Part shown: one piece after another, positions 18,031 to 26,927 of the stretch
How the letters are laid out: each line of letters begins with the position of its first letter
Position numbering within the stretch: position 1 is the stretch's first letter
DNA from: Pseudonocardia oceani
GTDB lineage: Bacteria > Actinomycetota > Actinomycetes > Mycobacteriales > Pseudonocardiaceae
DNA length: 64,000 bases
Direction: 5' to 3'
Assembly (NCBI RefSeq): GCF_019263585.2
Contig: NZ_JADQDF010000001.1
Coordinates: forward strand, 2,542,001 to 2,606,000
Notes under the pieces: generated by a model
Database searches by the model: none
What the model saw: only the letters and a program-made list of their open reading frames with translations
Told to the model about the DNA's origin: nothing
Translations under genes and position numbers: made by a program

Positions 18031-18393
18031 ATGGGCGAAGTCACCGGTCAGCCGAAGTACCTGCACGTCGCGAACGAGCTGCGGCGTGCGATTCGTGCTG
18101 GCGTATATCCGGTGGGCGGCGAGCTGCCCTCCACGGCGAGACTCACCGAGAACTACGGCGTGTCGACCACCGTCGTACGAGCAGCGGTACGAGAACTGCG
18201 CGATGAGGGCCTTGTACGTGGCCAGCCAGGTAAGGCGGTCTACGTGACCGCCGAGCCAGACGGCGACCCTGCCGCGAACGACAGCGTCGAGGAACGTCTC
18301 CGGCAACTGAGCGACACGGTCCACGCTGCGCTGCGAGAGTTCGACGCGCGCCTCACCGCGCTCGAAGGACGCGCCGCGGGCCCAGCAGACTGA
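18031..18393 (+). CDS. GntR-family transcriptional regulator (KorSA-like)
   Basis: 120 residues. N-terminal winged HTH of GntR type (PKYLHVANELRRAIRAGVYP, GGELPSTARLTENYGVSTTV, LRDEGLVRGQPGKAVYV). A short C-terminal helix (VEERLRQLSDTVHAALREF) replaces a ligand-binding domain. The start has GGAGGG just upstream. It is divergent from the transfer operon across the AT-rich operator. In actinomycete integrative elements such short GntR proteins keep excision and transfer genes silent, so this is the likely master repressor. That role is inferred from context. Confidence 0.82.
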   Translation: MGEVTGQPKYLHVANELRRAIRAGVYPVGGELPSTARLTENYGVSTTVVRAAVRELRDEGLVRGQPGKAVYVTAEPDGDPAANDSVEERLRQLSDTVHAALREFDARLTALEGRAAGPAD

Positions 18394-18495
18394 CGGAGCA
18401 CCGTTGATCTCCGGTCCGATGCTCGGTGCGTGTTCCGTGCTCTTCATGTGAATCAGGAAACAGGCTGCGCTCGGCCGCCTACAGTGTGCGCAGGG

Positions 18496-18531
18496 GGTGC
18501 ATCGGTGCATCGGGGGTGCACGGGGTGTGCA
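18496..18531 (+). repeat. short direct repeats upstream of XRE regulator
   Basis: GGTGCA occurs at 18496, 18504 and 18515, followed by a related GTGTGCA ending at 18531, at 8-11 base spacing. The array is 30 bases before the start of the downstream regulator gene. It may be an operator (autoregulation) or a small iteron set. No replication protein gene is seen nearby. Confidence 0.4.
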
Positions 18532-18560
18532 GGCTGGTCGTCCTCGGCGGGTGGTGAGCA

Positions 18561-19979
18561 GTGGCAAGCAAGGAGACGGCGGCACCGAACCGGGCGTTTC
18601 AATCGGTGCTCTCACAGGCGGGGATGAGCAACAACGGGCTCGCCCGGCGCATCCGCGAGGAATCGCAGCGGCGTGGCAATCCGCTCTACACCGACCACGG
18701 GACGGTCGGTCGCTGGCTCAACAAGGGCCAGCAGCCGAAAGCGGAGACCGCCCAGCTCATCGCGACCATCCTCTCCCGGGAGCTAAAGCACGCGGTCACG
18801 GCATCCGCGCTTGGGTTTACGAGTGCATCAGTAGCCACGCCCGCCGCGCAGCTCGTTCGCCTGGACGTCGAGTACCCGGCCGACGCCGGAGCGGCGACGG
18901 ACGGCCTCAGTGCCCTGGCTAACGCTGACACCGAGGGCTCCTCGCCCGAACGGATGCGCAACTGGGACGTTCACGCTGCTCCCGGTGTGATCACTGGCTA
19001 CCTGTTTGGTGATGGCGAGCCGGAGACGACGGCGGTTGCGCGCGACGACGCACCGATCGACGCGACGTCGATCCGGCTGACGACCGCCAAGCTCATGGAA
19101 CTCGACTTCCAGCTCGGCGGAGGCCATACCCGGGAACTGCTGCTGCCCTACTTCAAGTCGCAAGTGCTCCCGCTGTTCGGCGCCCTCCCGCGGGGCGGCG
19201 GACGACGTGACCTCTTCGTCGCCACAGCCGAGCTCGCACAGATGTTGGGATGGAGCGCCTACGACGCCGGCCGGCACGGCGCCGCCCAGAGGTACTTCGT
19301 TCACGCGCTCCGCCTGGCTCGGGAGGCCGACGACAACCTGCTCGGCGCGCGGCTCCTCTCCAACCTCAGCCACCAGGCGAACTACCTCGGCGCCTTCCCC
19401 CACGCTGTACAGCTCGCCCGCGCGGCGCAGGCCGCCGCGACCAACCGAGGGCCGTCGTCAGCAACCACTCTCGCGATGCTGACAGCGATGGAAGCGCGGG
19501 CACTTGCATCGCTTGGAGACGCGGCGCGGTCGGCTGCCGCACTGGCCCGCGCGGAACAGGTGATGGATCGCAGCAACCCTGACGAGGATCCCGAGTGGAT
19601 CGGCTACTTCGACCGCGCCGAACTGGCGGGGGAAGCCGCGCACTGCTTCCGAGACTTGCGCCGACCGACCGAGACGGGCGAATTTTCGATGCTCGCGCTA
19701 CCGCCTGACTGCCCGCCGCGAACACGAGCGTTCATCAACCTAGTGAGCGCGACGGCCGTACTTCATGCCGGCCATCTCGACGAAGCTGTGGAAGGCGTTC
19801 GCACTGCTGTGACGCTGGCCGGGTCGCTGAAGTCGAGCCGCTATCAACGGTACGTCCGTGACTTCGTGGCGACGGTGGTCAAGCTCCACCCTCGCGACGC
19901 GCGGGTCGCCAACCTGGTGGCCTTCACCGCTCCAGTGATTAACGACGAACGTTCACTGCTGCCGGATCCCGCTCTTTGA
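18561..19979 (+). CDS. XRE-family regulator with TPR-like C-terminal domain
   Basis: 472 residues from a GTG start. The N-terminal HTH shows MSNNGLARRIREESQRRG and HGTVGRWLNKGQQPKAETAQ. The C-terminal 300 residues are helical repeats of TPR type (YDAGRHGAAQRYFVHALRLA, ANYLGAFPHAVQLARAAQAA). This layout is common in actinomycete regulators of the NsdA/BldD-like XRE-TPR type, abundant on mobile elements. The gene stands alone, downstream of short direct repeats. Targets unknown; it may regulate element or host genes. Confidence 0.78.
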   Translation: MASKETAAPNRAFQSVLSQAGMSNNGLARRIREESQRRGNPLYTDHGTVGRWLNKGQQPKAETAQLIATILSRELKHAVTASALGFTSASVATPAAQLVRLDVEYPADAGAATDGLSALANADTEGSSPERMRNWDVHAAPGVITGYLFGDGEPETTAVARDDAPIDATSIRLTTAKLMELDFQLGGGHTRELLLPYFKSQVLPLFGALPRGGGRRDLFVATAELAQMLGWSAYDAGRHGAAQRYFVHALRLAREADDNLLGARLLSNLSHQANYLGAFPHAVQLARAAQAAATNRGPSSATTLAMLTAMEARALASLGDAARSAAALARAEQVMDRSNPDEDPEWIGYFDRAELAGEAAHCFRDLRRPTETGEFSMLALPPDCPPRTRAFINLVSATAVLHAGHLDEAVEGVRTAVTLAGSLKSSRYQRYVRDFVATVVKLHPRDARVANLVAFTAPVINDERSLLPDPAL

Positions 19980-20152
19980 GCATCAAGGGCGCGCTCCGCG
20001 CGCCTCCGGGGCAGGGTCCAGCCTTGCCGCTTCGCCACGGCCGGACCCGCCCCGGCCTGAATGGTCGCCGCCCCTAGGATGGGCGAGACCGCTGCACCAC
20101 AGCACCACCGGGATCGTGGGCGTCACGTTGGCGGCGCATAGTTGCCGCTGAC

Positions 20153-20884
20153 ATGGAGACGTTCCGCATGATGGACTTTCTGGCCACGCTCGATTGGGGC
20201 ACAGTACCGGCGTGGTTCGGCGGGATCTCGTTTCTTCTTGCGCTTCGCATATTCGCGAAGGATCGGCGCGCATCCGATCGTGAGCAGATCAACCAGCTTG
20301 GCGTTTGGCCAGACACCACGAGCGCTCCACACAGCGAGGAGTGCGGCAGGTACTTCCTTATTGTCAAGAACGCTAGTAATCTTCCACTTCGCGTGACGGA
20401 AATAAGAACCGCTACCTATCCCCGGTGGGTCAAGGACGTGCCCGAGGAGAGCATCCCCACCGCCGCGGTACAGCGAGTGCAGCCAGGCGAAACGCCCAGA
20501 ATTGATACGACTCACTTCGGCATCATCCCGCCCGAGGAGGAGAAGCGGTCCGAGCAGCTTCCTCACTTCGGCGAGATCAGGCCGAAGGAGGAAGGCTGGC
20601 GCCTGGGCGAATGGTCCCACCTCCGAGCCGAGGTGCGACACATCCTTGCCGTGGATAACGCCAACAGACGATGGATCATCCGACCCAACAAGGGTGGAGC
20701 CGCACGCCGAGTTCGCTGGTATAGCCTGCTTCGAGAGCGAATCCGAAACCCCTTCCATCCGTGGTCGCGACCGATCGACTCATTCATTAGCTACTGGGTG
20801 TGGATGAAGTTGCGAGGATTCAAGCCTAGCAATCTCCGGCGCCGACCGTGGCGCATGGGAGAGGGAATGCGCTTCCCGGACTGA
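20153..20884 (+). CDS. hypothetical protein with N-terminal membrane segment
   Basis: 243 residues, not recognised. One membrane segment near the N-terminus (VPAWFGGISFLLALRIFAK), then a soluble domain that includes YFLIVKNASNLPLRVTEIR, like an immunoglobulin-type beta fold. The C-terminus is basic and Trp-rich. Base composition is visibly lower in GC than its neighbours (for example 20341-20420), which suggests separate acquisition as cargo of the element. The start is the first ATG; another (MMDF) is six codons in. Confidence 0.55.
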   Translation: METFRMMDFLATLDWGTVPAWFGGISFLLALRIFAKDRRASDREQINQLGVWPDTTSAPHSEECGRYFLIVKNASNLPLRVTEIRTATYPRWVKDVPEESIPTAAVQRVQPGETPRIDTTHFGIIPPEEEKRSEQLPHFGEIRPKEEGWRLGEWSHLRAEVRHILAVDNANRRWIIRPNKGGAARRVRWYSLLRERIRNPFHPWSRPIDSFISYWVWMKLRGFKPSNLRRRPWRMGEGMRFPD

Positions 20885-21188
20885 TGTTGACCATCCCCGA
20901 GGTTCCGCTCCCTCTGCCATTGATCGTCCACGTCGAGCAAGGCGGCCAGGACGAGGGAGCCGGGGAGGTCTGGGCCATGCTCGGGTTGGCTTCCGCGGCC
21001 GGGCTTCGGCTTAAGATCATGCCGTGGCCAGGCCGTGGGATGCCGGACGGGGTCGACGAACGTCGACAGCTGCTGCCAAGGTTCGCGCACGTCAGGATCG
21101 CCGGGTGTCATCGCCCCAGGTGACCGCGAGCCGGTGACAGACCTACGACGACTGACCAGACGTGCCGGCGGAAGCCGATCCTTTTGAA
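20885..21188. other. intergenic, nothing recognised
   Basis: 304 bases between convergent genes. No convincing reading frame, RNA gene or long repeat was seen. Terminators for the two flanking genes would be expected here, but no strong stem with a T-run is visible. Confidence 0.5.
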
Positions 21189-22100
21189 CTAAAAGGGGTG
21201 CCACGGGACGGTTGGCCGTCCGGCTCGGATCGTGGTCAAACGCTTCTCGAACTCCGCACGGATCTCGGGGTCCTGGTCCACGTTCTGCATCAGCCATGTC
21301 GTCATAGAGATCTCGCGTGCGCGGCGCAGCACGTCGAACCCCGACCACGTCGAGACGTCGAATCCGTAGGCGTCGACGAACTGGCCGTACTGCTCGGTGG
21401 TCCAGAACCCAGCCGTCACGTATTCGGTGGCCGTCATGGCGAGGTCCCACTCTGGGTGCCCCCAGCAGAACCCCTCGAAGTCGATCAGCTCGGCTCGGCC
21501 GCCCGTGATCATCAGGTTCTGCACGTGGGCGTCACCGTGGTTCACACCCTCGGGCAGCGGAAACTCGAGCTCGCTGACCGCGGCGAGCAGCTCGTCGAAG
21601 ACCTTCAGCAGGAAGGAGCGCTCGTCCTCGTCCACGCGCGCCGTCTCGAGACGCGGACGGACACGCTGCAGGGGGTCCTGCGTGGGTAGGCGAAAGTCGG
21701 CTGGTGGCGGTAGCTCGTGCACCTGCTTAAGCAGCCGGCCAAGAACTCGAACGTCGCCCGGGCCGCCGCGCCTGCCGGGGATATAGCGCCAGAACGTGAC
21801 AGGGTGGCCACCGACGTCGAGCGGCTGGTCAATCGGCCACACACGTGCGGCCGGAATGCCTGCCGCCTTCAACCACTCCGCGACCGCGACTTCTTTCGTT
21901 GCGTCGTCCCAGTACCGGGGGCCTCGCGCGATCCGGACCACCAACGGCGCGGAAGGAACGTGGTAGATCGCGTTCTCGCCGAGTCGCAGCAGCTCGGCGC
22001 CGTCGTGGCTCACGCCGATCCGGTCGCAGGCCTCGTCGAGCACGATGCGCGTCGACTCCCGGCTGAACGTCGTCACCGCGCGGCCACTCACGGCGGTCAC
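21189..22100 (-). CDS. aminoglycoside phosphotransferase (APH)-family protein
   Basis: 303 residues. It has the kinase-like catalytic block VNHGDAHVQNLMI (HGDxxxxN) and the metal-binding AELIDFEGFCWGHPEWDL. The N-lobe includes ENAIYHVPSAPLVVRIAR with an Arg where the usual ATP-binding Lys lies. The family includes antibiotic kinases and many of unknown substrate, so resistance cannot be claimed. It lies 23 bases after the integrase gene on the same strand, so the two are probably co-transcribed as element cargo. Confidence 0.8.
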   Translation of the reverse strand: MTAVSGRAVTTFSRESTRIVLDEACDRIGVSHDGAELLRLGENAIYHVPSAPLVVRIARGPRYWDDATKEVAVAEWLKAAGIPAARVWPIDQPLDVGGHPVTFWRYIPGRRGGPGDVRVLGRLLKQVHELPPPADFRLPTQDPLQRVRPRLETARVDEDERSFLLKVFDELLAAVSELEFPLPEGVNHGDAHVQNLMITGGRAELIDFEGFCWGHPEWDLAMTATEYVTAGFWTTEQYGQFVDAYGFDVSTWSGFDVLRRAREISMTTWLMQNVDQDPEIRAEFEKRLTTIRAGRPTVPWHPF

Positions 22101-22123
22101 GGTACGGGCCGTGCCGGTGCTCC

Positions 22124-23914
22124 TCAGCTCCTGCCGGAGCCACGCCGGCGGGACACGACGAACGTCCGAACCGGCACCTCCTCACCCGCTCGGAACACGT
22201 CCATCTCGTAGGTGGAGAGCTCGTCCTCGGCGTCACCTCGACGCAGGGCAGCGTCGAGCAGCAGCTCTCGTAGCTCCCCTGGGTGGTCGGGATCGCCCTC
22301 TGCAGAGAACCGCGCAACCTCCACTCCGGCCCTGCGCACCACCAGGTCGAGCAGCACGAGCTCGGCCGGGTCAGCCGGCGCGGGCTCGGCAACCGGCGTC
22401 AGCACCGGCTCGACGATGGCCTCGGGCAATCGCACCACCTCGAACCCGCGTCCGGTTACCGGCCGGATTAGTCCCTCCTCGGCGAGCAGGACGGCGGCCC
22501 GGTGCGCCGTTCCGACAGCGACCCCGTGTTCAGCGGCAAGCTGCTTCTGCCCGGGCAGGAAGGACCTGACCGGCAACGCACCGGCGGCCACCTGGTCGCG
22601 CAGCAGGGCGGCAATCCGTTCGTACGGATGCGGGGCCCGTGACAAGGCCACGGCTGCGCCGGGTAGGGGCCGTGCCGGCATCCGACCGGCCAGTGTCGAT
22701 GCAGCTCGCTGGTCGGACTCGGCGACCCACGCCGTGTAGTAGCGCAGGGTCGTCGTCCCGCCGCCGCCGTGTCCTAAACGGCCCGCCACCGTCCTCGGGT
22801 CGACACCCGCAGAGATCAGCTCGGTAGCGGAGTAGTGCCGGAGCTTGTGGATCGACGTGTCGATGCCCAGCCGGCGCACGAGGTCGCCGAAGCGCTGGCT
22901 CACGGAGTCCGGCAACAGGTGCTTGCTGCCGTCCGGCGCGCTGGAGAACACGAACGCGTCGGCGGGCAGCGCGACATCGAGCGCCGCCGCGCGCTCCTCG
23001 CAGCGCTCGCGGTGTTCGACGAGCAGCACGAGCGTGTCGGGGTCGACCGCGATCCGGCGCTTCTGATGGTCTTTCGTGTCCTTCTCACCGAGCTGCTTGC
23101 TGCGCTGCCAGATGCTCCGCCGGACCCACAGCACGCCGTTGTCCAGACCGACGTCTCGCCAGCGCAACGCGCACAGCTCGCCGCGCCGGGCCCCGCTGAC
23201 CATCGCCACCCAGAGCAACAGCCCCCACTCGACGTCCGCCCAGGCCTCGCTCAGGATGCGAGCCGCCTCGGCGGCCGTCGGCGGCCGGGGGTCGGGCTTG
23301 GCAGCCGGCGGTGGCTCGGCCTGCCCGATCGGGCTGGTCCCAATCCACCGCCACCGAACGGCCTTACGGAGTGCGCCGCTGAGGATGAAGTGGATCTGCC
23401 GAACCGTCGAGTCGCCGAGTGGGCGGCAGATGTGCGGGCCGCAACGGTGGTCGCACACGTGGTCGATCGAAGTGCGGTGATCGGTCCGAGGGCGCCGGTC
23501 GCAATGGTCCCGGCACCGGCGCAGCTCGGCGTAGTACGAGTCAAACAGTCCCCCGTCGAGTGCGCCGACCTGCTGGGTTCCGATCAGCGGCCGGATGTGT
23601 TTGGCCGCGTAGCCGATGTACGTGCTCAGCGTGGCCGGCGCCAGCTTCGCCAACTCGAAGTGCCGGTCGAGCATCTGGTTCACGGTCGCGGACGTCCGCG
23701 GGTGCCTGCGCTCGTCGACCTGGTTGAGCAGGCGCGTCCGTGCAGCCTCGGCCTCGGCGGCCGCTCGCGGGCCCGGCGGGATGACCTCGACCAGCTCGTT
23801 CCGCTTGCCGGTCAGCGCGTCCTTGCCGCCGTAGACGCGCACCTGCAGTGCGCCGCTCGGGAGTTCTCGCACGCTCCCGCGCCGGCGCTGCCGGGGGCCA
23901 GACTTCGCTGCCAC
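22124..23914 (-). CDS. int: tyrosine site-specific integrase with C-terminal GntR domain
   Basis: 596 residues from a GTG start (MAAKSGPRQRRRG); an upstream in-frame start lies in the att region. A SAM-like core-binding domain contains a Cys/His-rich insert (HVCDHRCGPHICRPL), as in integrases of actinomycete integrative elements. Catalytic residues: R in SGARRGELCALRW, HKLRHYSATELI, GHGGGGTTTLRYY. After the catalytic domain a full GntR winged HTH follows (PYERIAALLRDQVAAGALPV, PGQKQLAAEHGVAVGTAHRA, LLAEEGLIRPVTGRGFEVV) and about 100 further residues. The GntR part is unusual and may let the enzyme regulate its own gene. It sits 91 bases from the tRNA-Lys 3' end, its likely attB. Confidence 0.92.
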   Translation of the reverse strand: MAAKSGPRQRRRGSVRELPSGALQVRVYGGKDALTGKRNELVEVIPPGPRAAAEAEAARTRLLNQVDERRHPRTSATVNQMLDRHFELAKLAPATLSTYIGYAAKHIRPLIGTQQVGALDGGLFDSYYAELRRCRDHCDRRPRTDHRTSIDHVCDHRCGPHICRPLGDSTVRQIHFILSGALRKAVRWRWIGTSPIGQAEPPPAAKPDPRPPTAAEAARILSEAWADVEWGLLLWVAMVSGARRGELCALRWRDVGLDNGVLWVRRSIWQRSKQLGEKDTKDHQKRRIAVDPDTLVLLVEHRERCEERAAALDVALPADAFVFSSAPDGSKHLLPDSVSQRFGDLVRRLGIDTSIHKLRHYSATELISAGVDPRTVAGRLGHGGGGTTTLRYYTAWVAESDQRAASTLAGRMPARPLPGAAVALSRAPHPYERIAALLRDQVAAGALPVRSFLPGQKQLAAEHGVAVGTAHRAAVLLAEEGLIRPVTGRGFEVVRLPEAIVEPVLTPVAEPAPADPAELVLLDLVVRRAGVEVARFSAEGDPDHPGELRELLLDAALRRGDAEDELSTYEMDVFRAGEEVPVRTFVVSRRRGSGRS

Positions 23915-24005
23915 GGGCGAGATTCTACCCGCCTGGTGGCATGAAGCGTGGCATGATCTGCAGACCACGATCTTTGATCGCAACGAAACAGCTGTTCAGA
24001 GAGGG

Positions 24006-24078
24006 TGGGCCCCCGGGGGATCGAACCCCGAACCCGCGGATTAAAAGTCCGCTGCTCTGCCGATTGAGCTAGAGGCCC
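24006..24078 (-). tRNA. tRNA-Lys (anticodon TTT), probable integration site
   Basis: A complete cloverleaf can be drawn. The acceptor pairs GGGCCTC with GGGGCCC (one G-T), the D arm starts TAGCTC, the anticodon stem GCGGA/TCCGC holds loop CTTTTAA, and the T arm is CGGGG-TTCGATC-CCCCG. The discriminator is A and CCA is not encoded. The 3' end faces the integrase gene, as is normal for tRNA genes used as attB. The second copy of the 3' end (the far att site) was not found in the window. Confidence 0.93.
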
Positions 24079-24120
24079 CGGCCGCTCGCAGCGGCCCGGC
24101 CAGCCTACGACGCCCGGCGG

Positions 24121-24876
24121 TCAGGCGTACGTCCGGACGAGGCGCAGCACGTCGTCGGCGTCGGGACCCTCGGCCGTGAGGGTGGAGGCGGCGGGGTCGA
24201 GGCGGCGGGCCGCCACCAGGCAGAACTCCAGGGCCGGACCGAGGACCGTGGTGGTGGCGTCCTCGTCGCCGATCTGCCAGGTGCTGCCGTCGGGGGCGGT
24301 GAGGCGGGCGGCGACGGGGCCGGCGGGCGGGTCGAGGCCGGCGCGGATGAAGGCGTAGGGCACGGTCCGGACGGCGAGGCGGGCGATGTGGCGCAGCCGG
24401 TCGCCCGGCACCAGCGCCGCCCCGACGGCGTCGGCGACGTCGTGGGTGTGGATCCAGGTCTCGGCCAGGCGGGTGGTCGCCATCGTCCGGGCCGGGAGGT
24501 CGGTGACGACCCAGGGCATCGGCCGGCGGGGGTCGGACTCCGCGAGCAGCGCGCGCACCGCCGACGCCGCCGCCCGCCACCGCGCGTGCACCTCGGGCCC
24601 GGGGGCGCCGCGCTCGCGCTCGACCATCACGCCCACCTGGTCGTCGACGGTGCCGTCCACGGGCTCGCCGGTGATCCGCGCCGCGGCCGCGGGGAAGCCG
24701 CCGTCGACGCTCGCGACGACGAGCTCGTCGGTCTGCGCGAGGTGCAGCACGACGTCGGCCACCGACCACCCGGGACAGGACGGGACGGGGCGCGCCCAGC
24801 CGTCGGCGTCGAGGCCGGCGAGCAGGTCGTCCAGCTCGCGGTGCTGCTCGGTGAGGGCCTGCACGATCGCGTCCAC
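24121..24876 (-). CDS. maleylpyruvate isomerase-family / mycothiol-dependent DinB-like protein
   Basis: 251 residues from a GTG start. Four-helix DinB-like N-terminus with ELDDLLAGLDADGWARPVPS, CPGWSVADVVLHLAQTDELV (His a probable metal ligand) and a second His pair in TWIHTHDVADAV. This matches the mycothiol-dependent maleylpyruvate isomerase superfamily that is numerous in actinobacteria. The substrate is unknown. It is the first chromosomal gene beyond the tRNA, divergent from the superoxide dismutase-like lipoprotein gene. Confidence 0.78.
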   Translation of the reverse strand: MDAIVQALTEQHRELDDLLAGLDADGWARPVPSCPGWSVADVVLHLAQTDELVVASVDGGFPAAAARITGEPVDGTVDDQVGVMVERERGAPGPEVHARWRAAASAVRALLAESDPRRPMPWVVTDLPARTMATTRLAETWIHTHDVADAVGAALVPGDRLRHIARLAVRTVPYAFIRAGLDPPAGPVAARLTAPDGSTWQIGDEDATTTVLGPALEFCLVAARRLDPAASTLTAEGPDADDVLRLVRTYA

Positions 24877-24977
24877 GCACCGATCCTGTCCTGCCGGCCG
24901 CGGCGGAGGGAAGCGGCCCGAAAGGAGTAACAGAGGGTGAGTGATGACTGCGGTGCGTGACCGTCCATCCTGTCGCC

Positions 24978-25562
24978 ATGCGCTCCTCCCGCCTCGTCGG
25001 ACCGGTCCTGATCGGCGTGCTCGCACTCGGCGGGTGCAGCGGCGCCCTCGCGGCCGCCCCGAGCACCACGCCCACCACCACGCCCTCGCGCGACGTGCAG
25101 GTCAGCGCGACGTTCAGCACCGACGGCGGTACGGCGATCACCTACGACCCGGAGCTGGTGCCGGTCGGGTCGCGGGGCGCGGTCAGCTCGAGCACCGGCG
25201 ACGACGGCACGACGGTCATGCTCGCGGTCCGTGGCCTGGAGCCGGACCGCCGCTACGGCGCGCACGCCCACACGCAGCCGTGCGGGCCGACGGGCGACCT
25301 GGCCGGGCCGCACTTCCAGAACGAGGTGGACCCGGTGCAGCCCAGCGTCGACCCGGCGTACGCGAACCCGGAGAACGAGATCTGGCTCGACCTCACCACC
25401 GACGCGTCGGGTGCGGGCAGCGCCACGACCACCGTGGCGTGGGGCTTCCCGCGCGACCGGCGCGCGCAGTCGGTCATCGTCCACGCCATGCCGACGGCCA
25501 CCGACCCCGGCGAGGCGGGCACCGCGGGCGCCCGGGCGGCCTGCATCTCCGTGGACTTCTGA
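24978..25562 (+). CDS. Cu/Zn superoxide dismutase-family lipoprotein
   Basis: 194 residues. Signal peptide with lipobox (VLIGVLALGGCSG) places it on the outer face of the membrane. The beta-sandwich domain shows copper-ligand-like histidines: HAH in RRYGAHAHTQPCG, the bridging position GPHFQNEVDP, and VIVHAM near the end. The start is the internal ATG because it begins the signal peptide. Activity is uncertain because this subfamily is divergent. It lies just before dusB, 20 bases apart, and may share its transcript. Confidence 0.78.
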   Translation: MRSSRLVGPVLIGVLALGGCSGALAAAPSTTPTTTPSRDVQVSATFSTDGGTAITYDPELVPVGSRGAVSSSTGDDGTTVMLAVRGLEPDRRYGAHAHTQPCGPTGDLAGPHFQNEVDPVQPSVDPAYANPENEIWLDLTTDASGAGSATTTVAWGFPRDRRAQSVIVHAMPTATDPGEAGTAGARAACISVDF

Positions 25563-25581
25563 GGAGGGGGACAATCGGGGC

Positions 25582-26730
25582 GTGACCGTCTCGACCCGCT
25601 ACCGCCCGCTGCGCATCGGACCCTTCGTGTCCGAGACCCCGGTCGTGCTCGCGCCGATGGCCGGCATCACCAACGCCGGGTTCCGGCGCCTGTGCCGCGA
25701 GCAGGGCGCCGGCTTCTACGTGTGCGAGATGATCACTTCGCGCGGGCTGGTGGAGAAGAACCCGCTGACGCGCCGCATGATCGCGTTCTCCGACGACGAG
25801 CAGCCCCGCTCGATGCAGCTCTACGGCGTCGATCCGGTGGCGATGGGCCGCGCGGTGCGGATCGTCGCCGAGGAGGGCCTCGCCGACCACGTCGACATGA
25901 ACTTCGGCTGCCCCGTCCCCAAGGTCACGCGCAAGGGCGGCGGAGCCGCGCTGCCCTACAAGCGGCGCCTGTTCGAGGCGATCGTGAAGGCGGCCGTCGA
26001 CAACGCGGGCTCGATCCCGGTGACGGTCAAGATGCGCATCGGCATCGACGACGGGCGCCACACCTACCTCGACGCCGCGCAGCGCGCGGTCGGCGTCGGC
26101 GCGCAGGCCGTGGCGCTGCACGCCCGCACCGCGGCGCAGCGCTACTCCGGCACGGCCGACTGGTCGGCCATCGCGCGGCTGCGCGAGGCCGTGCCCGGTG
26201 AGATCCCGGTCCTGGGCAACGGCGACATCTTCAGCGCCGCCGACGCGCTGGCGATGGTCGACCGCACGGGCTGCGACGGCGTCGTCGTCGGCCGCGGGTG
26301 CCTGGGCCGCCCGTGGCTGTTCGGTGACCTCGAGGCCGCGTTCGCCGGGCGCCCGCTGCCCGAGCCGCCGACGCTGCGCCAGGTCGCGGCCACCATGCAC
26401 CGCCACGCCGAGCTCCTGCAGGAGCACATGCACACCGACGCGGACCCGACCAAGGGCATCCGCGACATGCGCAAGCACGTCGCCTGGTACCTCAAGGGCT
26501 TCCCGGTGGGGCCCGAGGTCCGGCGCCGGCTCGGCCTGATCACCAGCGTCGACGAGCTCGACGAGCTGGTCGCCGGGCTCGACCTCGACCAGCGCTTCCC
26601 CCCGGAGGCCGACGGCCCGCGCGGCCGCCAGGGCTCCCCCGGCCGGGTCGTGCTGCCCGAGCACTGGCTCGACGATCCCGACGACCTCACCGTCCCCCTG
26701 GGCGCCGAGATGGAGAACTCGGGCGGCTAG
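25582..26730 (+). CDS. dusB: tRNA-dihydrouridine synthase DusB
   Basis: 382 residues from a GTG with GAGGAGG upstream. FMN-dependent TIM-barrel enzyme that reduces uridines in the tRNA D-loop. Landmarks: VLAPMAGITNAGFRRLCRE, catalytic Cys in DHVDMNFGCPVPKVTRKGGG, VTVKMRIGID, VALHARTAAQRYSGTADW and VLGNGDIFSAADA with GVVVGRGCLGRPW. Length and order are normal for the actinobacterial DusB-like proteins, which carry a C-terminal extension. It begins the chromosomal block shared with mycobacteria. Confidence 0.95.
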   Translation: MTVSTRYRPLRIGPFVSETPVVLAPMAGITNAGFRRLCREQGAGFYVCEMITSRGLVEKNPLTRRMIAFSDDEQPRSMQLYGVDPVAMGRAVRIVAEEGLADHVDMNFGCPVPKVTRKGGGAALPYKRRLFEAIVKAAVDNAGSIPVTVKMRIGIDDGRHTYLDAAQRAVGVGAQAVALHARTAAQRYSGTADWSAIARLREAVPGEIPVLGNGDIFSAADALAMVDRTGCDGVVVGRGCLGRPWLFGDLEAAFAGRPLPEPPTLRQVAATMHRHAELLQEHMHTDADPTKGIRDMRKHVAWYLKGFPVGPEVRRRLGLITSVDELDELVAGLDLDQRFPPEADGPRGRQGSPGRVVLPEHWLDDPDDLTVPLGAEMENSGG

Positions 26731-26927
26731 GCCCCAGCCCGACGACCTCCGCACAGCCGCTCGCCCGGCTCCTCCCCGGGCGCCACGACGGCGGCGCCAC
26801 CCCGATCCACCGGGTGACCGCTGTTGATCTTCGACTCCCCGGTCGGGTGGCGCCGCGCGCGAAGGGGTGGCCCTGCTCAAGCACCCCGGGCGAGGAGTCG
26901 ATGAGGGGTTACGAGAAGGAGGTGGGC

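Noticed and set aside
23915..23983. Extended N-terminus for the integrase (start at 23983)
   Set aside because: The extra residues are encoded in the att-side region, are Cys-rich and unlike integrase N-termini. A GTG at 23914 begins the conserved sequence.
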